From: an uncultured Clostridia bacterium
GTDB taxonomy: Bacteria > Bacillota > Clostridia > Christensenellales > Aristaeellaceae
DNA: 17,247 nucleotides
Assembly: GCA_937874275.1 (NCBI GenBank)
Contig: CALNAU010000237.1
Location: 1-17,247 of the forward strand
Direction: 5' to 3'
In this document: one piece after another, positions 7,476 through 14,850 of the stretch
How positions within the stretch are numbered: position 1 is the first letter of the stretch
How the letters are laid out: every line of letters begins with the position of its first letter
Made by a program: the position numbers and the translations under genes
The notes under the pieces: model-generated
Told to the model about the DNA's origin: nothing
Database searches by the model: none
Seen by the model: the letters and a program-made list of their open reading frames with translations, nothing else

Positions 7476-7493
7476 TTGCGAAAATCATCGCAA
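7476..7493. repeat. Inverted repeat just downstream of the sigma-operon start
   Basis: TTGCGA (7476-7481), 6-nt spacer AAATCA, TCGCAA (7488-7493). It begins about 13 nt after the predicted transcription start, a position suited to a repressor site or a small leader hairpin. Function is inferred only. Confidence 0.35.
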
Positions 7494-7556
7494 GGTGTAT
7501 GCAAACATCCCGCAGGGTCGTGCGTTATATAGTGGACACGGTAGATGGAGGGGCGA

Positions 7557-8066
7557 GTGAGCCACGGTGAGGACTACGCCACGCAGGTTGAGGCGCTGTA
7601 CCGGCAGTACGCGGATGACGTGCTGCGCGTCAGCTATTTCTACCTGGGCGACCGCGGCAAAGCTGAGGATGTCACGCAGGATGTGTTCATCCGCCTGATG
7701 GAGAACCAGCCTGTGCTGAAAGCCGGGAGTGAAAAATCCTGGCTGCTGAAGGTAGCGCTCAACCTATGCCGCGACCTGTGGCGCAGCGCCTGGGCCAGGC
7801 GGGTTATCCTGGGCAGTAAAAAGCTGGAAATACTGCCCGCCCATGATGACATCGACAACCGGCTGGAAAAGGAAGCGCTGATGCAGGCCATTCACGGCCT
7901 GCCCCCCGAGGTGCGCGAGGTGTTTATTCTGTTCTATTATCAGGGCTATGGCATCGAGGACATCGCTGCCATGCTGGAGGTACCGGCCGGTACCATCGCC
8001 AGCCAATTGTCCCGCGGACGAAAGAAGTTAAAGGTCATGTTGGAGGAGGAGACGACAGGTGGATAA
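7557..8066 (+). CDS. ECF-subfamily RNA polymerase sigma factor
   Basis: Alternative sigma factor, 169 residues, the usual ECF length. Region 2 (about 14-80) includes LYRQYADDVLRVSYFYLGD and the EDVTQDVFIRLM helix, with WLLKVALNLCRDLWR near its end. Region 4 (about 113-161) contains LPPEVREVFILFYYQGYG and a helix-turn-helix ending in AGTIASQLSRGRKKL. A linker of about 30 residues joins them. Two starts are possible. GTG at 7557 follows GGAGG (7547-7551) by 5 nt; ATG at 7545 adds four residues but lacks a ribosome site. The 3' end overlaps the next gene by 8 nt, so the two are translationally coupled, as is usual for a sigma factor and its regulator. Confidence 0.92.
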   Translation: MSHGEDYATQVEALYRQYADDVLRVSYFYLGDRGKAEDVTQDVFIRLMENQPVLKAGSEKSWLLKVALNLCRDLWRSAWARRVILGSKKLEILPAHDDIDNRLEKEALMQAIHGLPPEVREVFILFYYQGYGIEDIAAMLEVPAGTIASQLSRGRKKLKVMLEEETTGG

Positions 8067-8991
8067 GCTCAACAAACTGCCTGACATCGCAAACGAGGCG
8101 CTGGGTGGCCTGAAGGCCGACCAGGCCCTCTATGAGCGCATCATTAGCGGGGAGCACAGGCCCAGTCTCCGGCAGACAGGCTTTCCCCTGCGGCGCGCGC
8201 TGACGCTGGCCTGCTCACTGGTGTTTGTGCTGGGCATCGGGGCCATCGGGATCAACCTGTTCCTGCATCGGGATACACAGACCTCCCTCATCAACACCCA
8301 GGTCGCCGGCAATCTGCCCGCGGGCGGCGTGCTCAGCGCGTGGGATTTGCCCCGCGGCAGCATCACGCTGGATTCCTCCGGCGGCGTACCCACCTATAAG
8401 GGCGTGTGGGCCAATGGCTCGGGCGGCAACTTCCCCCTGATTCGGGTGAATGGCGGCTATTACCGGCTGCTAAGCAACCCTTCGCACATTGATGGCGGGC
8501 TGCTGGGCGGCCAGCTGGGCACCGTGGAGGTGTATACAGAAGAGCCCGCGCTGGACCAAGGCCAGCAGGTGCTCAGCAACGTAGCGCCCCAAGGCACAGC
8601 CGTCTATGCCGTTAGCGGCATGCATGGCACCGCCGTGGCCGCGGAGGTGGATGGCCGCACCCGTGTATTCCAGCGCGTGTCCTATAGCGGCAGCGCGCTG
8701 ACGGGCGGTGAGGGCCTGGGCAGCACCTTGCAGGGCCAGGTTGTCGGCCTGCAGCTATCCGGCGTGGGCACCGTGACCGACCCCGGCCAGGTGAGCAGCC
8801 TGATGAGCACGCTGACGGGCAGTGCCTCCTGGCAGGGCGCTGCCAGCCGCGGCAGCGACCAGGCGCTGCTCATCCAATATCAGAACGGCATCGTGCTGCA
8901 AATGGCGGTGCGCGGCAGCAACCTTATCGCCTGCGGCACCTGGAGCAACCAGGCATTTCTGGACGCGTTCCAGGCAGCGGTACAGCAGTGA
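8059..8991 (+). CDS. Putative anti-sigma factor: one-TM membrane protein with large extracytoplasmic domain
   Basis: Product of 310 residues. A cytoplasmic N-terminus of about 45 residues (charged, helix-like, MDKLNKLPDI to RRALT) precedes one transmembrane helix at about 46-69. About 240 extracytoplasmic residues follow, rich in Gly, Ser, Thr and Val. No family is recognised outside the membrane, and there is no zinc-binding HxxxCxxC motif in the N-terminus. The GTG start at 8059 overlaps the sigma gene, with a GGAGGAGGAG tract at 8042-8051. Gene order, overlap and topology suggest it sequesters the upstream sigma factor and releases it on an external signal. That role is inference. The C-terminal YQNGIVLQMAVRGSNLIACG segment looks beta-rich. 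Confidence 0.7.
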   Translation: MDKLNKLPDIANEALGGLKADQALYERIISGEHRPSLRQTGFPLRRALTLACSLVFVLGIGAIGINLFLHRDTQTSLINTQVAGNLPAGGVLSAWDLPRGSITLDSSGGVPTYKGVWANGSGGNFPLIRVNGGYYRLLSNPSHIDGGLLGGQLGTVEVYTEEPALDQGQQVLSNVAPQGTAVYAVSGMHGTAVAAEVDGRTRVFQRVSYSGSALTGGEGLGSTLQGQVVGLQLSGVGTVTDPGQVSSLMSTLTGSASWQGAASRGSDQALLIQYQNGIVLQMAVRGSNLIACGTWSNQAFLDAFQAAVQQ

Positions 8992-9030
8992 GAGGTTAGG
9001 AGTTAGCGGTTAGCGGTTAGGAGTTATACG
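8989..9030 (+). repeat. Tandem heptamer repeats, left arm
   Basis: Six 7-bp units in phase: TGAGAGG, TTAGGAG, TTAGCGG, TTAGCGG, TTAGGAG, TTATACG. The first unit contains the stop codon of the preceding gene. The arm is mirrored at 9125-9161. Confidence 0.75.
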
Positions 9031-9077
9031 CTTATGAGCTGTTAATATTTTCCTGCTGTCAACAGAAAAATCACATT

Positions 9078-9124
9078 AAAACGGGAGCCATTCGCGCACA
9101 CGCTGCGCAGATGGCTCCCGTTTT
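9078..9124. terminator. Bidirectional rho-independent terminator
   Basis: A 14-bp perfect stem, AAAACGGGAGCCAT (9078-9091) with ATGGCTCCCGTTTT (9111-9124), is extended by an inner stem GCGCA/TGCGC (9094-9098, 9104-9108) with a 5-nt loop. T tracts flank it on both strands, which suits the convergent genes on either side. Confidence 0.9.
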
Positions 9125-9161
9125 TCACCCCTAACTGCTAACCGCTCACCCCTCGCCCCTA
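9125..9161 (-). repeat. Heptamer repeats, right arm in inverted orientation
   Basis: Read on the minus strand, the stretch shows units such as CGGTTAG, CAGTTAG and GGGTGAG in 7-bp phase. The 24 bp at 9125-9148 match the reverse complement of 9003-9026 at 20 positions. Its outer end runs into the TAG stop codon (9159-9161) of the minus-strand gene. Confidence 0.7.
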
Positions 9162-10472
9162 CAGCCCGCGCTCCTCCAGGGTGCGGATGCGGCGGCGCAA
9201 AAGGATGGATTGTACGAGCAGCGCCAACAACAGCACGCCCGCCGCTGACCAGGCGACGATTTCGCGCAGCGGTATACCCTGCTGCTCATCTTTGTCCTCC
9301 GTCGGCTCAAATACCACGGTTTTTTTCTCCTCCACCTGGGTGGTGAGCGGCACCTGTTGGCTGTACTGTTTGCCGTAGGCATCCTCGTAGGTGATGTCTA
9401 CCCGGCCGTCCACCGGGCCCAGGGCGTCCATGGCGGCACGCAGGTTGGCGGAGGCCTGCTTGCTCTCGCCCGGGTCCAGTTTGCCCACCAGCAGGCTGCC
9501 GCCGCCGGAGAGGCCCGGCAAATCAAACGTAAGCAACACATTATGCAGGGCACCGCGGCCCATGTTCATGATATTCATGCCAAAGGTGGCGATATCTCCC
9601 TGCATGACGCTGCGGGGCAGCGCAGGCTCGCCAAAGCGCAGCCGCGCCTCCTGATACACGGGCAATGTAAAGCGCTCAGCGCCACTGGCCGTCTTGTCCT
9701 CCCCATAGCGTACCTCCCAGGATAGTGCCACGGCGTGGGGAAGCGCCGACGCCGTGGATATCACCCGCATGGGCAGCGACAACGCCCGCTCCTCACCGGG
9801 CCTTAGCACATCCAGGCGCAGGGTGTCGGAGACTAGGGGCAATATCTCCCCCTTATCGTCCACAAAGCGCAGCCTGATGTCCCGCATCATCTGGCTGGTG
9901 CTGGGGTTGCGCGCCGTGATGCGAAGCAGCCCCTCTTCACCCACCAGCAAATCCTTGTCGGCCGCCACATCAGTCAGCGACAGCGCAGGGACCTCTGTAT
10001 TGGGTAAGCCATCCCGGATGACCAGCAGGCCGGGGAACAACTGGCGAAGCGACACCCCGGCAGCATCCTTCCCCTCGATGACGACGTCATAGGTGTAATC
10101 GCCCTTCACCCGGTCGCGGTACAGCGGCAGTTTGAAGTGCACCTTGTATAGGTTCACCTTTCCACCGGCCACGGTCTCCTCGCGGCGCGCCACCACTTGG
10201 CTGAATGCGCCGTCCATCGGGGCGGGAAAGGCCGCGGCATCACCCGGCACAAGCGTGGCCGTGATGTCCCCTTCACTTACATCGCTCTGTAGTGGCAGCA
10301 CGATGTGCGCCGTGCGTCCTTCTACCAGCGGTTGATAGCCTTGGGCGTAAGGGCGTGCCATTTTTTCGTACACGTTGCGGGTTTCGATTGTGAAAGGCTC
10401 TTGCTGCGCCAACACCGGCGCAAGGCTTGCCACGAGCATAGCAACGCAAACCATCAGCATATATCTTTTCAT
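9159..10472 (-). CDS. Secreted, C-terminally membrane-anchored protein resembling COG1361 (S-layer/CARDB-like) transporter partners
   Basis: Product of 437 residues. A signal peptide ends near VLAQ (about 20-23) and a long beta-rich extracytoplasmic region follows. A single transmembrane helix lies at about 405-424, with a short basic tail (LLRRRIRTLEERGL). Segments such as NPSTSQMMRDIRLRFVD and MNMGRGALHNVLLTFD look like the Ig-like NEW3/CARDB domains of the COG1361 group, often found beside MacB-type exporters. The ATG at 10472 lies 12 nt after the permease stop, with GAGGA overlapping that stop, so it is the last gene of the transporter operon. Probable role: surface-exposed accessory subunit of the transporter. 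Domain assignment is from recognition of sequence character only. Confidence 0.65.
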   Translation of the reverse strand: MKRYMLMVCVAMLVASLAPVLAQQEPFTIETRNVYEKMARPYAQGYQPLVEGRTAHIVLPLQSDVSEGDITATLVPGDAAAFPAPMDGAFSQVVARREETVAGGKVNLYKVHFKLPLYRDRVKGDYTYDVVIEGKDAAGVSLRQLFPGLLVIRDGLPNTEVPALSLTDVAADKDLLVGEEGLLRITARNPSTSQMMRDIRLRFVDDKGEILPLVSDTLRLDVLRPGEERALSLPMRVISTASALPHAVALSWEVRYGEDKTASGAERFTLPVYQEARLRFGEPALPRSVMQGDIATFGMNIMNMGRGALHNVLLTFDLPGLSGGGSLLVGKLDPGESKQASANLRAAMDALGPVDGRVDITYEDAYGKQYSQQVPLTTQVEEKKTVVFEPTEDKDEQQGIPLREIVAWSAAGVLLLALLVQSILLRRRIRTLEERGL

Positions 10473-10484
10473 TGTATGTATTCC

Positions 10485-13202
10485 TCAAAGCTCCCGGATA
10501 TTGTCCACAATGCTGGCGCGGGTCACCTGCCGCAGGCGGCCGCGCAAGCCCAGCGCGCTCACCAATGCCAGCAGCGCCAGAAACAAAGCCTGTGCGGCCA
10601 CCAGCCAAATGATGGATATCCCTTGCGGCAAATAGGTGTTGCGCCACTTCATCCAAAGGAGAATGGCCACGCTGAGCATCAGCCCAAGGCCTGCGCCCCA
10701 CCCCAGCATGGCATACGCCTGCCGTCGATAGGAGGATAGGATATCGCCCAGGGGCGCGCCCACCGCGCGCAGGGTGCCGATGGCCCGCCGGTCGGACTTG
10801 ATGCGGTTGGTGAGCGCGTTGTTCACCATGCTCAGGCTGAGGGCAAAGAACAGCAGTACCAGCGCCCCCAGCGTGGCAAACAACACCAGTGTCCATTGCC
10901 GCTGCTCCCTTGCGCTCTGGAAGGTATCGGTGAGTTGCAGGTTATCGCCGCGCAAAGCAATATCGGCCAGGGTATTATGCAGAAAGCTGCGCGCTTCCTC
11001 GCCCGGCGACCGGTTGAGGGTCAGCGATACTTTGTGATATCCAACATCGTCCATCCCTAACGCCTGTAAGCCGGACAGGCTGGTCGCCATTTCTCCGGTT
11101 CCATAGATTTCCCCAAACAAACCACCCGATCCATCCCGCAGGATAGCGCCTATGCGCACGGTTCTTTGGTTGCGCAGGGCACTTCGCACGGTTTCCGGCT
11201 TAGGCATCCATCGTCCAGCGTAATCTGATTCGCCTGAAGGCAACAGGCGCAGCAAGTCGATTTCCTGTCCCACACGGAAGACATCATTGTGATACACATG
11301 GTCGTACTGCTGCCCCTCCTTTGGGGTGGTCGTGCTATCTATGCCAACACCGTTCCCATCCGGAGTGACCTCCACGTTCAGGTAGATGGCGTCGGGCGCG
11401 ACCAACAGAACATCGCGACCCTCGTTGATGGCCTGCAGGTCCATGGTGCCCGCAATGACCCGCTGCTGCAAAGCTCTCAGAGAGTCTTCGTCAATCGCAG
11501 TCAGTGTGGTCGTAAACAGCTCCTGCTGCATATTCATGGCGCTGCGCAATGTGTTATATTCCTTGCGCTGATATGCCCAGTGTTCCCGGTTCCACCATGG
11601 TGGAACATCCTTCTCGTCTCCAATGAGGTAGCCATTGAACGAGGTGGTCCCCAGATAGGGCGTCACCTTGTCCAACAGCAAATTCACATTAACCTGTTTG
11701 ACCATGCGCACCTGTTTCACATAGGGCAAGCCCATCACCTGCGCCATATCCGCCTCGCTGAGCAGCCGCTGTTGAGGAAAATCATCAATCATCCCACCGC
11801 CGATGAACATGGGGCGGTTAATCTCGTAATCATAGATTGCCGGGGTGGTATGCATGGTGCCGCGCACCCCCAGCCAGCCAAAGGTGATGATGATCATGCT
11901 GAGCGCTACCAGCAGGCTTACGCCCGCCTGGCGGGATTGATACAGCCGCAGATGACGCGAAGCCAGCAGCGCCGGCACGTCAAACGTTTGTCTGGGCTTT
12001 ACACGCAGGCGCTTGCGGGCGCGCAGCAGGGAAGTTTCCCGGATGGCCTGCATGGGCGATACCCCGGCTGCCCTATGCAGCGGGGCCGCGGCTGCCAGCA
12101 TGACCACCCCAAACGACAGCACCAGCGCCGCCGGCAGAAACCACCATACGCTGTAAAACTTGATGACGCCCCCAGTCAGCGCGGTGATGCCGCGCACCAT
12201 AAGCCACGCCAAGCCAATCGCAACCGGGGTACTGACCAGCGCCATCAGCAATGCCTCCCGCCCGAAGATTTGCCTGATTTGCCGGGAGGTAGCACCCACA
12301 GCGCGCATCATGCCAATCTGCTGACGGCGCTCATTCAGGCTGGCGCTGAAGGCGTTGACGATGCCCATACAAGCGGCCAGGATGAGCGCGGCACCCAGGC
12401 TGCCCGCCACCGTCATCAGGAAGGCGGCCATGTTTTCCGGATTGGCGTCCAAGACGTTGTAGCGTGTGAATAACACGTTGTACGCGCCCCACGCTTCACC
12501 GGCCATCTTTTCAAAGGCAAGTAAACCCACCAGCGGCGCCAGCACCACGGTGCGGTGCTCCACAGGCCGCCCACCGGGCGCCACTTGCTCATCCTGCGCT
12601 GTCAAAGCGGCAGGCATTTGAAGGTAATGAGCCTCGCTGTAGTAGCTGGCATAGCCTTCATAGTCCTGCGGTTTCAGAATGCCCACCAGCGTATAGGTCT
12701 TTTTAACTGTATCCGGCAGGAATTTCGCGTTGCCAGCCGGGGTTTTTACCGTGAGGGTCAGCGGCTGGCCTAACGGCACATCCAGCCGCATCTTTTGCAG
12801 CAGCCCGTATTCCAGGGCAATCTCTCCCGGCTTTTCCGGCAGGCGGCCCTCCAGCAGCGTGCGGTATAGCATATCCTGCGCCGTATCGTCGTAGTATCCA
12901 ATGGCAAAGCCGGTGGTGGCCTCCTCCCCTATGACGTAGACGCTGCCCACCGCGGTCACATACCGGCTGTCCAGCATCTGCTGGGGTTCTGCCTGCTCAG
13001 CATCGCGCAGGATGGCATCCTGACGGCCTGCCCGCTGCTGATACCTGTCCTGAAAGGAAAAATAGATGCTCTGCGCCAGCAGCAGCAGGCTTGACACAAA
13101 AAACACTGCTAGCACAATGCCGACCCACAGCGATACATATTGCTTTTTGCGCGCGCGGATGCTGCCCATGGCCAGGCGGTTGATGCTCAATTTGCCGTTC
13201 AT
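10485..13202 (-). CDS. Large FtsX/MacB-family ABC transporter permease (double module)
   Basis: Membrane subunit of 905 residues with two MacB-like halves. TM1 (about 22-45) is followed by an extracytoplasmic domain (46-255) and helices at about 262-284, 316-340 and 352-374. The second half repeats this: TM5 (about 424-446), a domain of about 320 residues (447-769) and helices at about 770-791, 830-850 and 862-883. The FtsX signature RRQQIGMMRAVGATSRQI (292-309) recurs as DRRAIGTLRAVGAPLGDI in the second half. The ATG at 13202 lies one base after the ATPase stop, so translation is probably coupled; its own ribosome site is weak. MacB-type machines move substrates by mechanotransmission rather than through a channel. 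Likely jobs are peptide or lipid-targeting antibiotic handling, but the substrate is unknown. Confidence 0.88.
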   Translation of the reverse strand: MNGKLSINRLAMGSIRARKKQYVSLWVGIVLAVFFVSSLLLLAQSIYFSFQDRYQQRAGRQDAILRDAEQAEPQQMLDSRYVTAVGSVYVIGEEATTGFAIGYYDDTAQDMLYRTLLEGRLPEKPGEIALEYGLLQKMRLDVPLGQPLTLTVKTPAGNAKFLPDTVKKTYTLVGILKPQDYEGYASYYSEAHYLQMPAALTAQDEQVAPGGRPVEHRTVVLAPLVGLLAFEKMAGEAWGAYNVLFTRYNVLDANPENMAAFLMTVAGSLGAALILAACMGIVNAFSASLNERRQQIGMMRAVGATSRQIRQIFGREALLMALVSTPVAIGLAWLMVRGITALTGGVIKFYSVWWFLPAALVLSFGVVMLAAAAPLHRAAGVSPMQAIRETSLLRARKRLRVKPRQTFDVPALLASRHLRLYQSRQAGVSLLVALSMIIITFGWLGVRGTMHTTPAIYDYEINRPMFIGGGMIDDFPQQRLLSEADMAQVMGLPYVKQVRMVKQVNVNLLLDKVTPYLGTTSFNGYLIGDEKDVPPWWNREHWAYQRKEYNTLRSAMNMQQELFTTTLTAIDEDSLRALQQRVIAGTMDLQAINEGRDVLLVAPDAIYLNVEVTPDGNGVGIDSTTTPKEGQQYDHVYHNDVFRVGQEIDLLRLLPSGESDYAGRWMPKPETVRSALRNQRTVRIGAILRDGSGGLFGEIYGTGEMATSLSGLQALGMDDVGYHKVSLTLNRSPGEEARSFLHNTLADIALRGDNLQLTDTFQSAREQRQWTLVLFATLGALVLLFFALSLSMVNNALTNRIKSDRRAIGTLRAVGAPLGDILSSYRRQAYAMLGWGAGLGLMLSVAILLWMKWRNTYLPQGISIIWLVAAQALFLALLALVSALGLRGRLRQVTRASIVDNIREL

Positions 13203-13203
13203 G

Positions 13204-13884
13204 TCATTTTGCCCCGCTGTCCGAAGCCACGCGCCCATCCTCCAGACGGATGATGCGGTCGGCCTGCTCGGCGATGCCCAGGTCATGTGTCACAAGCACC
13301 AGCGAAACGCCCAGCTCCTGCCCCACCAGGCGCAGCAGAGCCAGCACCTCGCGCCCTGTCACACCGTCCAGGTTGCCGGTCGGCTCATCGGCAAACAGGA
13401 TGGCCGGCTTGTTGGCCAACGCGCGCGCGATGGATATGCGCTGCTGCTGCCCGCCAGATAGCGCGCCCGGCAGGTGGCTCAGCCGGTCGCCAATGTTCAG
13501 CATCTCCACCAAGCGATCAATATAGACCTTGTCGGGCTGCTTTTTGTCGAGCATCACAGGCAGCAGGATGTTTTCGTACGCCGTCAGCTCCCGCACCAGG
13601 TTGTACGCCTGAAACACAAAGCCAAAGCGCCGCCGCCTGAGCAGCGACAGCTGATTATCATTATACTGATATAAATCGGCATCCTCATAATACACCTTGC
13701 CGCCGGTGGGGTATTCCAGCCCGCCCAGCATGTGCAGCAAGGTGGATTTGCCCGAGCCGCTGGGCCCGGTGATGGCACAGAAGCCGCCTGGCTCAAAGCC
13801 CAGGCTGACCTCCCGCACCGCGTGCACAGCATATTCGCCTGTCTGAAAGGTCTTGCTCAGGTTCTCGCATCGCATAATGGTCAT
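13204..13884 (-). CDS. MacB/LolD-type ABC transporter ATP-binding protein
   Basis: ATPase subunit of 226 residues with all motifs intact: Walker A GPSGSGKST (40-48), Q-loop Gln92, signature LSGGQ (142-146), Walker B AILFADEP with Asp166/Glu167, D-loop NLD, and switch His200. FADEPTGNLD is the form typical of LolD/MacB/BceA enzymes. The ATG at 13884 is preferred, since GGGAGG (13892-13897) lies 7 nt upstream; the frame runs open for a further 15 codons without support. It is separated from the kinase gene by 60 bp that hold a pseudo-palindrome, so it may have its own promoter as well as read-through from the regulator operon. Confidence 0.94.
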   Translation of the reverse strand: MTIMRCENLSKTFQTGEYAVHAVREVSLGFEPGGFCAITGPSGSGKSTLLHMLGGLEYPTGGKVYYEDADLYQYNDNQLSLLRRRRFGFVFQAYNLVRELTAYENILLPVMLDKKQPDKVYIDRLVEMLNIGDRLSHLPGALSGGQQQRISIARALANKPAILFADEPTGNLDGVTGREVLALLRLVGQELGVSLVLVTHDLGIAEQADRIIRLEDGRVASDSGAK

Positions 13885-13905
13885 ATCCGCACCTCCCATG
13901 ACATC

Positions 13906-13911
13906 AGCATA
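13906..13911 (-). promoter_or_regulatory. Possible -10 element ahead of the transporter genes
   Basis: TATGCT on the minus strand, 32 bp downstream of the pseudo-palindrome at 13944-13959. No convincing -35 is present, as expected if a regulator activates it. An alternative -10, TATGCG, is at 13913-13918. Weak evidence. Confidence 0.3.
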
Positions 13912-13943
13912 GCGCATACGCCTTACCATTGGGTGACGGCTGT

Positions 13944-13959
13944 CTTACGATTTCTTAAG
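13944..13959. promoter_or_regulatory. Candidate response-regulator operator, site 2
   Basis: CTTACGATTTCTTAAG. It can also be read as a direct repeat TCTTACG-ATT-TCTTAAG with a 10-bp period, the usual helical phasing for OmpR-type dimers. It overlaps the stop codon of the kinase gene and precedes the ATPase gene. It agrees with site 1 (15556-15571) at 12 of 16 positions. Confidence 0.5.
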
Positions 13960-14850
13960 GGTGTGGCGCAGGTCCGGCAGGGTGACCACAACCCGCAGGC
14001 CTTTGGGGCCATTGCTCGCCTGGATGGTGCCGTGATGCAGGCGGATGATTGCCCGCGCGATGCTTAGGCCCACGCCTGTGCCCTCATGCTGGCTGGAGCG
14101 GGCGCTGCGGAAAAACCGCTCAAACAGCCGCGGCAAATCCTCCGTCGGCACGCCGCCGCCGTCGTCCTCCACCTCGATGGTGGCCGATGTCTCCCCGGCC
14201 GACAACCGCACCCACACCGTGCCGTTCCGGGCGGTGTGCGCACAGGCATTCTTGATGAGGTTGCCCATCGCCTCGCCCATGCGGGCCGCGTCACAGCGAA
14301 TCGTGGCCTCTCCCGATAGCAGCAACTGCTTGTTGGGGTATAGCGGGCGAAAGCCCTCGATTACCTCATGAGCCACGACGTGCAGCTGGCAGAGCTGCAT
14401 GGCAAAGTCAACGCCGCCAGCGCGCAGCTTCTCCAGCCGCAGCAGGGCCGCGATCATCCGCTCCATGCGTTCAATCTGCTCAATCTGCTCATCAACATGC
14501 GCCGAGGCGTCCATCTCGCAGTACAGACGAAGCGAGGCCAGCGGCGTCTTGAGCTGGTGAGACAGCTCCACAATCATGTCCCGCCCGTGCCTGCTTTGCG
14601 CGTCTAGGCTCGAATAGACGTGCAGCAGGCGGCCTTGCAGCGCGGCGATGCTGTTATCCAGCGCTGCCAGCGCGTCCTCGCGCAGGTTGACCTGGGGCTG
14701 GGCCTTTGGGGAGGCGATAAATTGCTCCACCCGCCGGGACAGCTGCCCAACCTCCCTCCGAAAGCGCACCAGGCGATAGCCGATGATGACTAGGGCTACC
14801 CCCAGCGCCACAGCCAATCCCAACAGCAGCCATACGGCTATTCCTCCCAT
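13945..14850 (-). CDS. Sensor histidine kinase with minimal membrane anchor
   Basis: Two-component sensor of 301 residues. It has one hydrophobic helix (about 5-25) and a short linker, then a dimerisation/phosphoacceptor helix with His98 in ELSHQLKTPLASL. The HATPase domain has N-box NLIKNACAH (197-205), G1 DDGGGVP (229-235), F-box FERFF (243-247) and G2 GTGVGLS (257-263), all intact. Almost nothing lies outside the membrane: about four residues precede the helix and no second helix is seen. It therefore cannot bind an external ligand in the classical way and probably reads the state of a partner, perhaps the adjacent transporter. The ATG overlaps the regulator gene by 13 bp. Confidence 0.93.
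   Translation of the reverse strand: MGGIAVWLLLGLAVALGVALVIIGYRLVRFRREVGQLSRRVEQFIASPKAQPQVNLREDALAALDNSIAALQGRLLHVYSSLDAQSRHGRDMIVELSHQLKTPLASLRLYCEMDASAHVDEQIEQIERMERMIAALLRLEKLRAGGVDFAMQLCQLHVVAHEVIEGFRPLYPNKQLLLSGEATIRCDAARMGEAMGNLIKNACAHTARNGTVWVRLSAGETSATIEVEDDGGGVPTEDLPRLFERFFRSARSSQHEGTGVGLSIARAIIRLHHGTIQASNGPKGLRVVVTLPDLRHTLKKS

Noticed and set aside
7501..7526. ECF-type autoregulated promoter (GCAAAC, 16 bp, CGTT) ahead of the sigma gene
   Set aside because: It only loosely resembles known ECF promoters and could occur by chance. A near-consensus housekeeping promoter nearby explains expression.
6251..7570. A 439-codon plus-strand open frame
   Set aside because: It lies opposite the alpha/beta hydrolase, is rich in His and Gln, and shows no domain. 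It also runs over a terminator and the hydrolase promoter.
9031..9077. Second small inverted repeat around CTGTCAACAG between the left heptamers and the terminator
   Set aside because: The pairing is short and AT-rich, and it overlaps no recognisable element. Not convincing as a separate structure.
11289..12473. A 394-codon plus-strand open frame
   Set aside because: It is a His/Gln-rich shadow of the large permease, with no ribosome site and no family resemblance.
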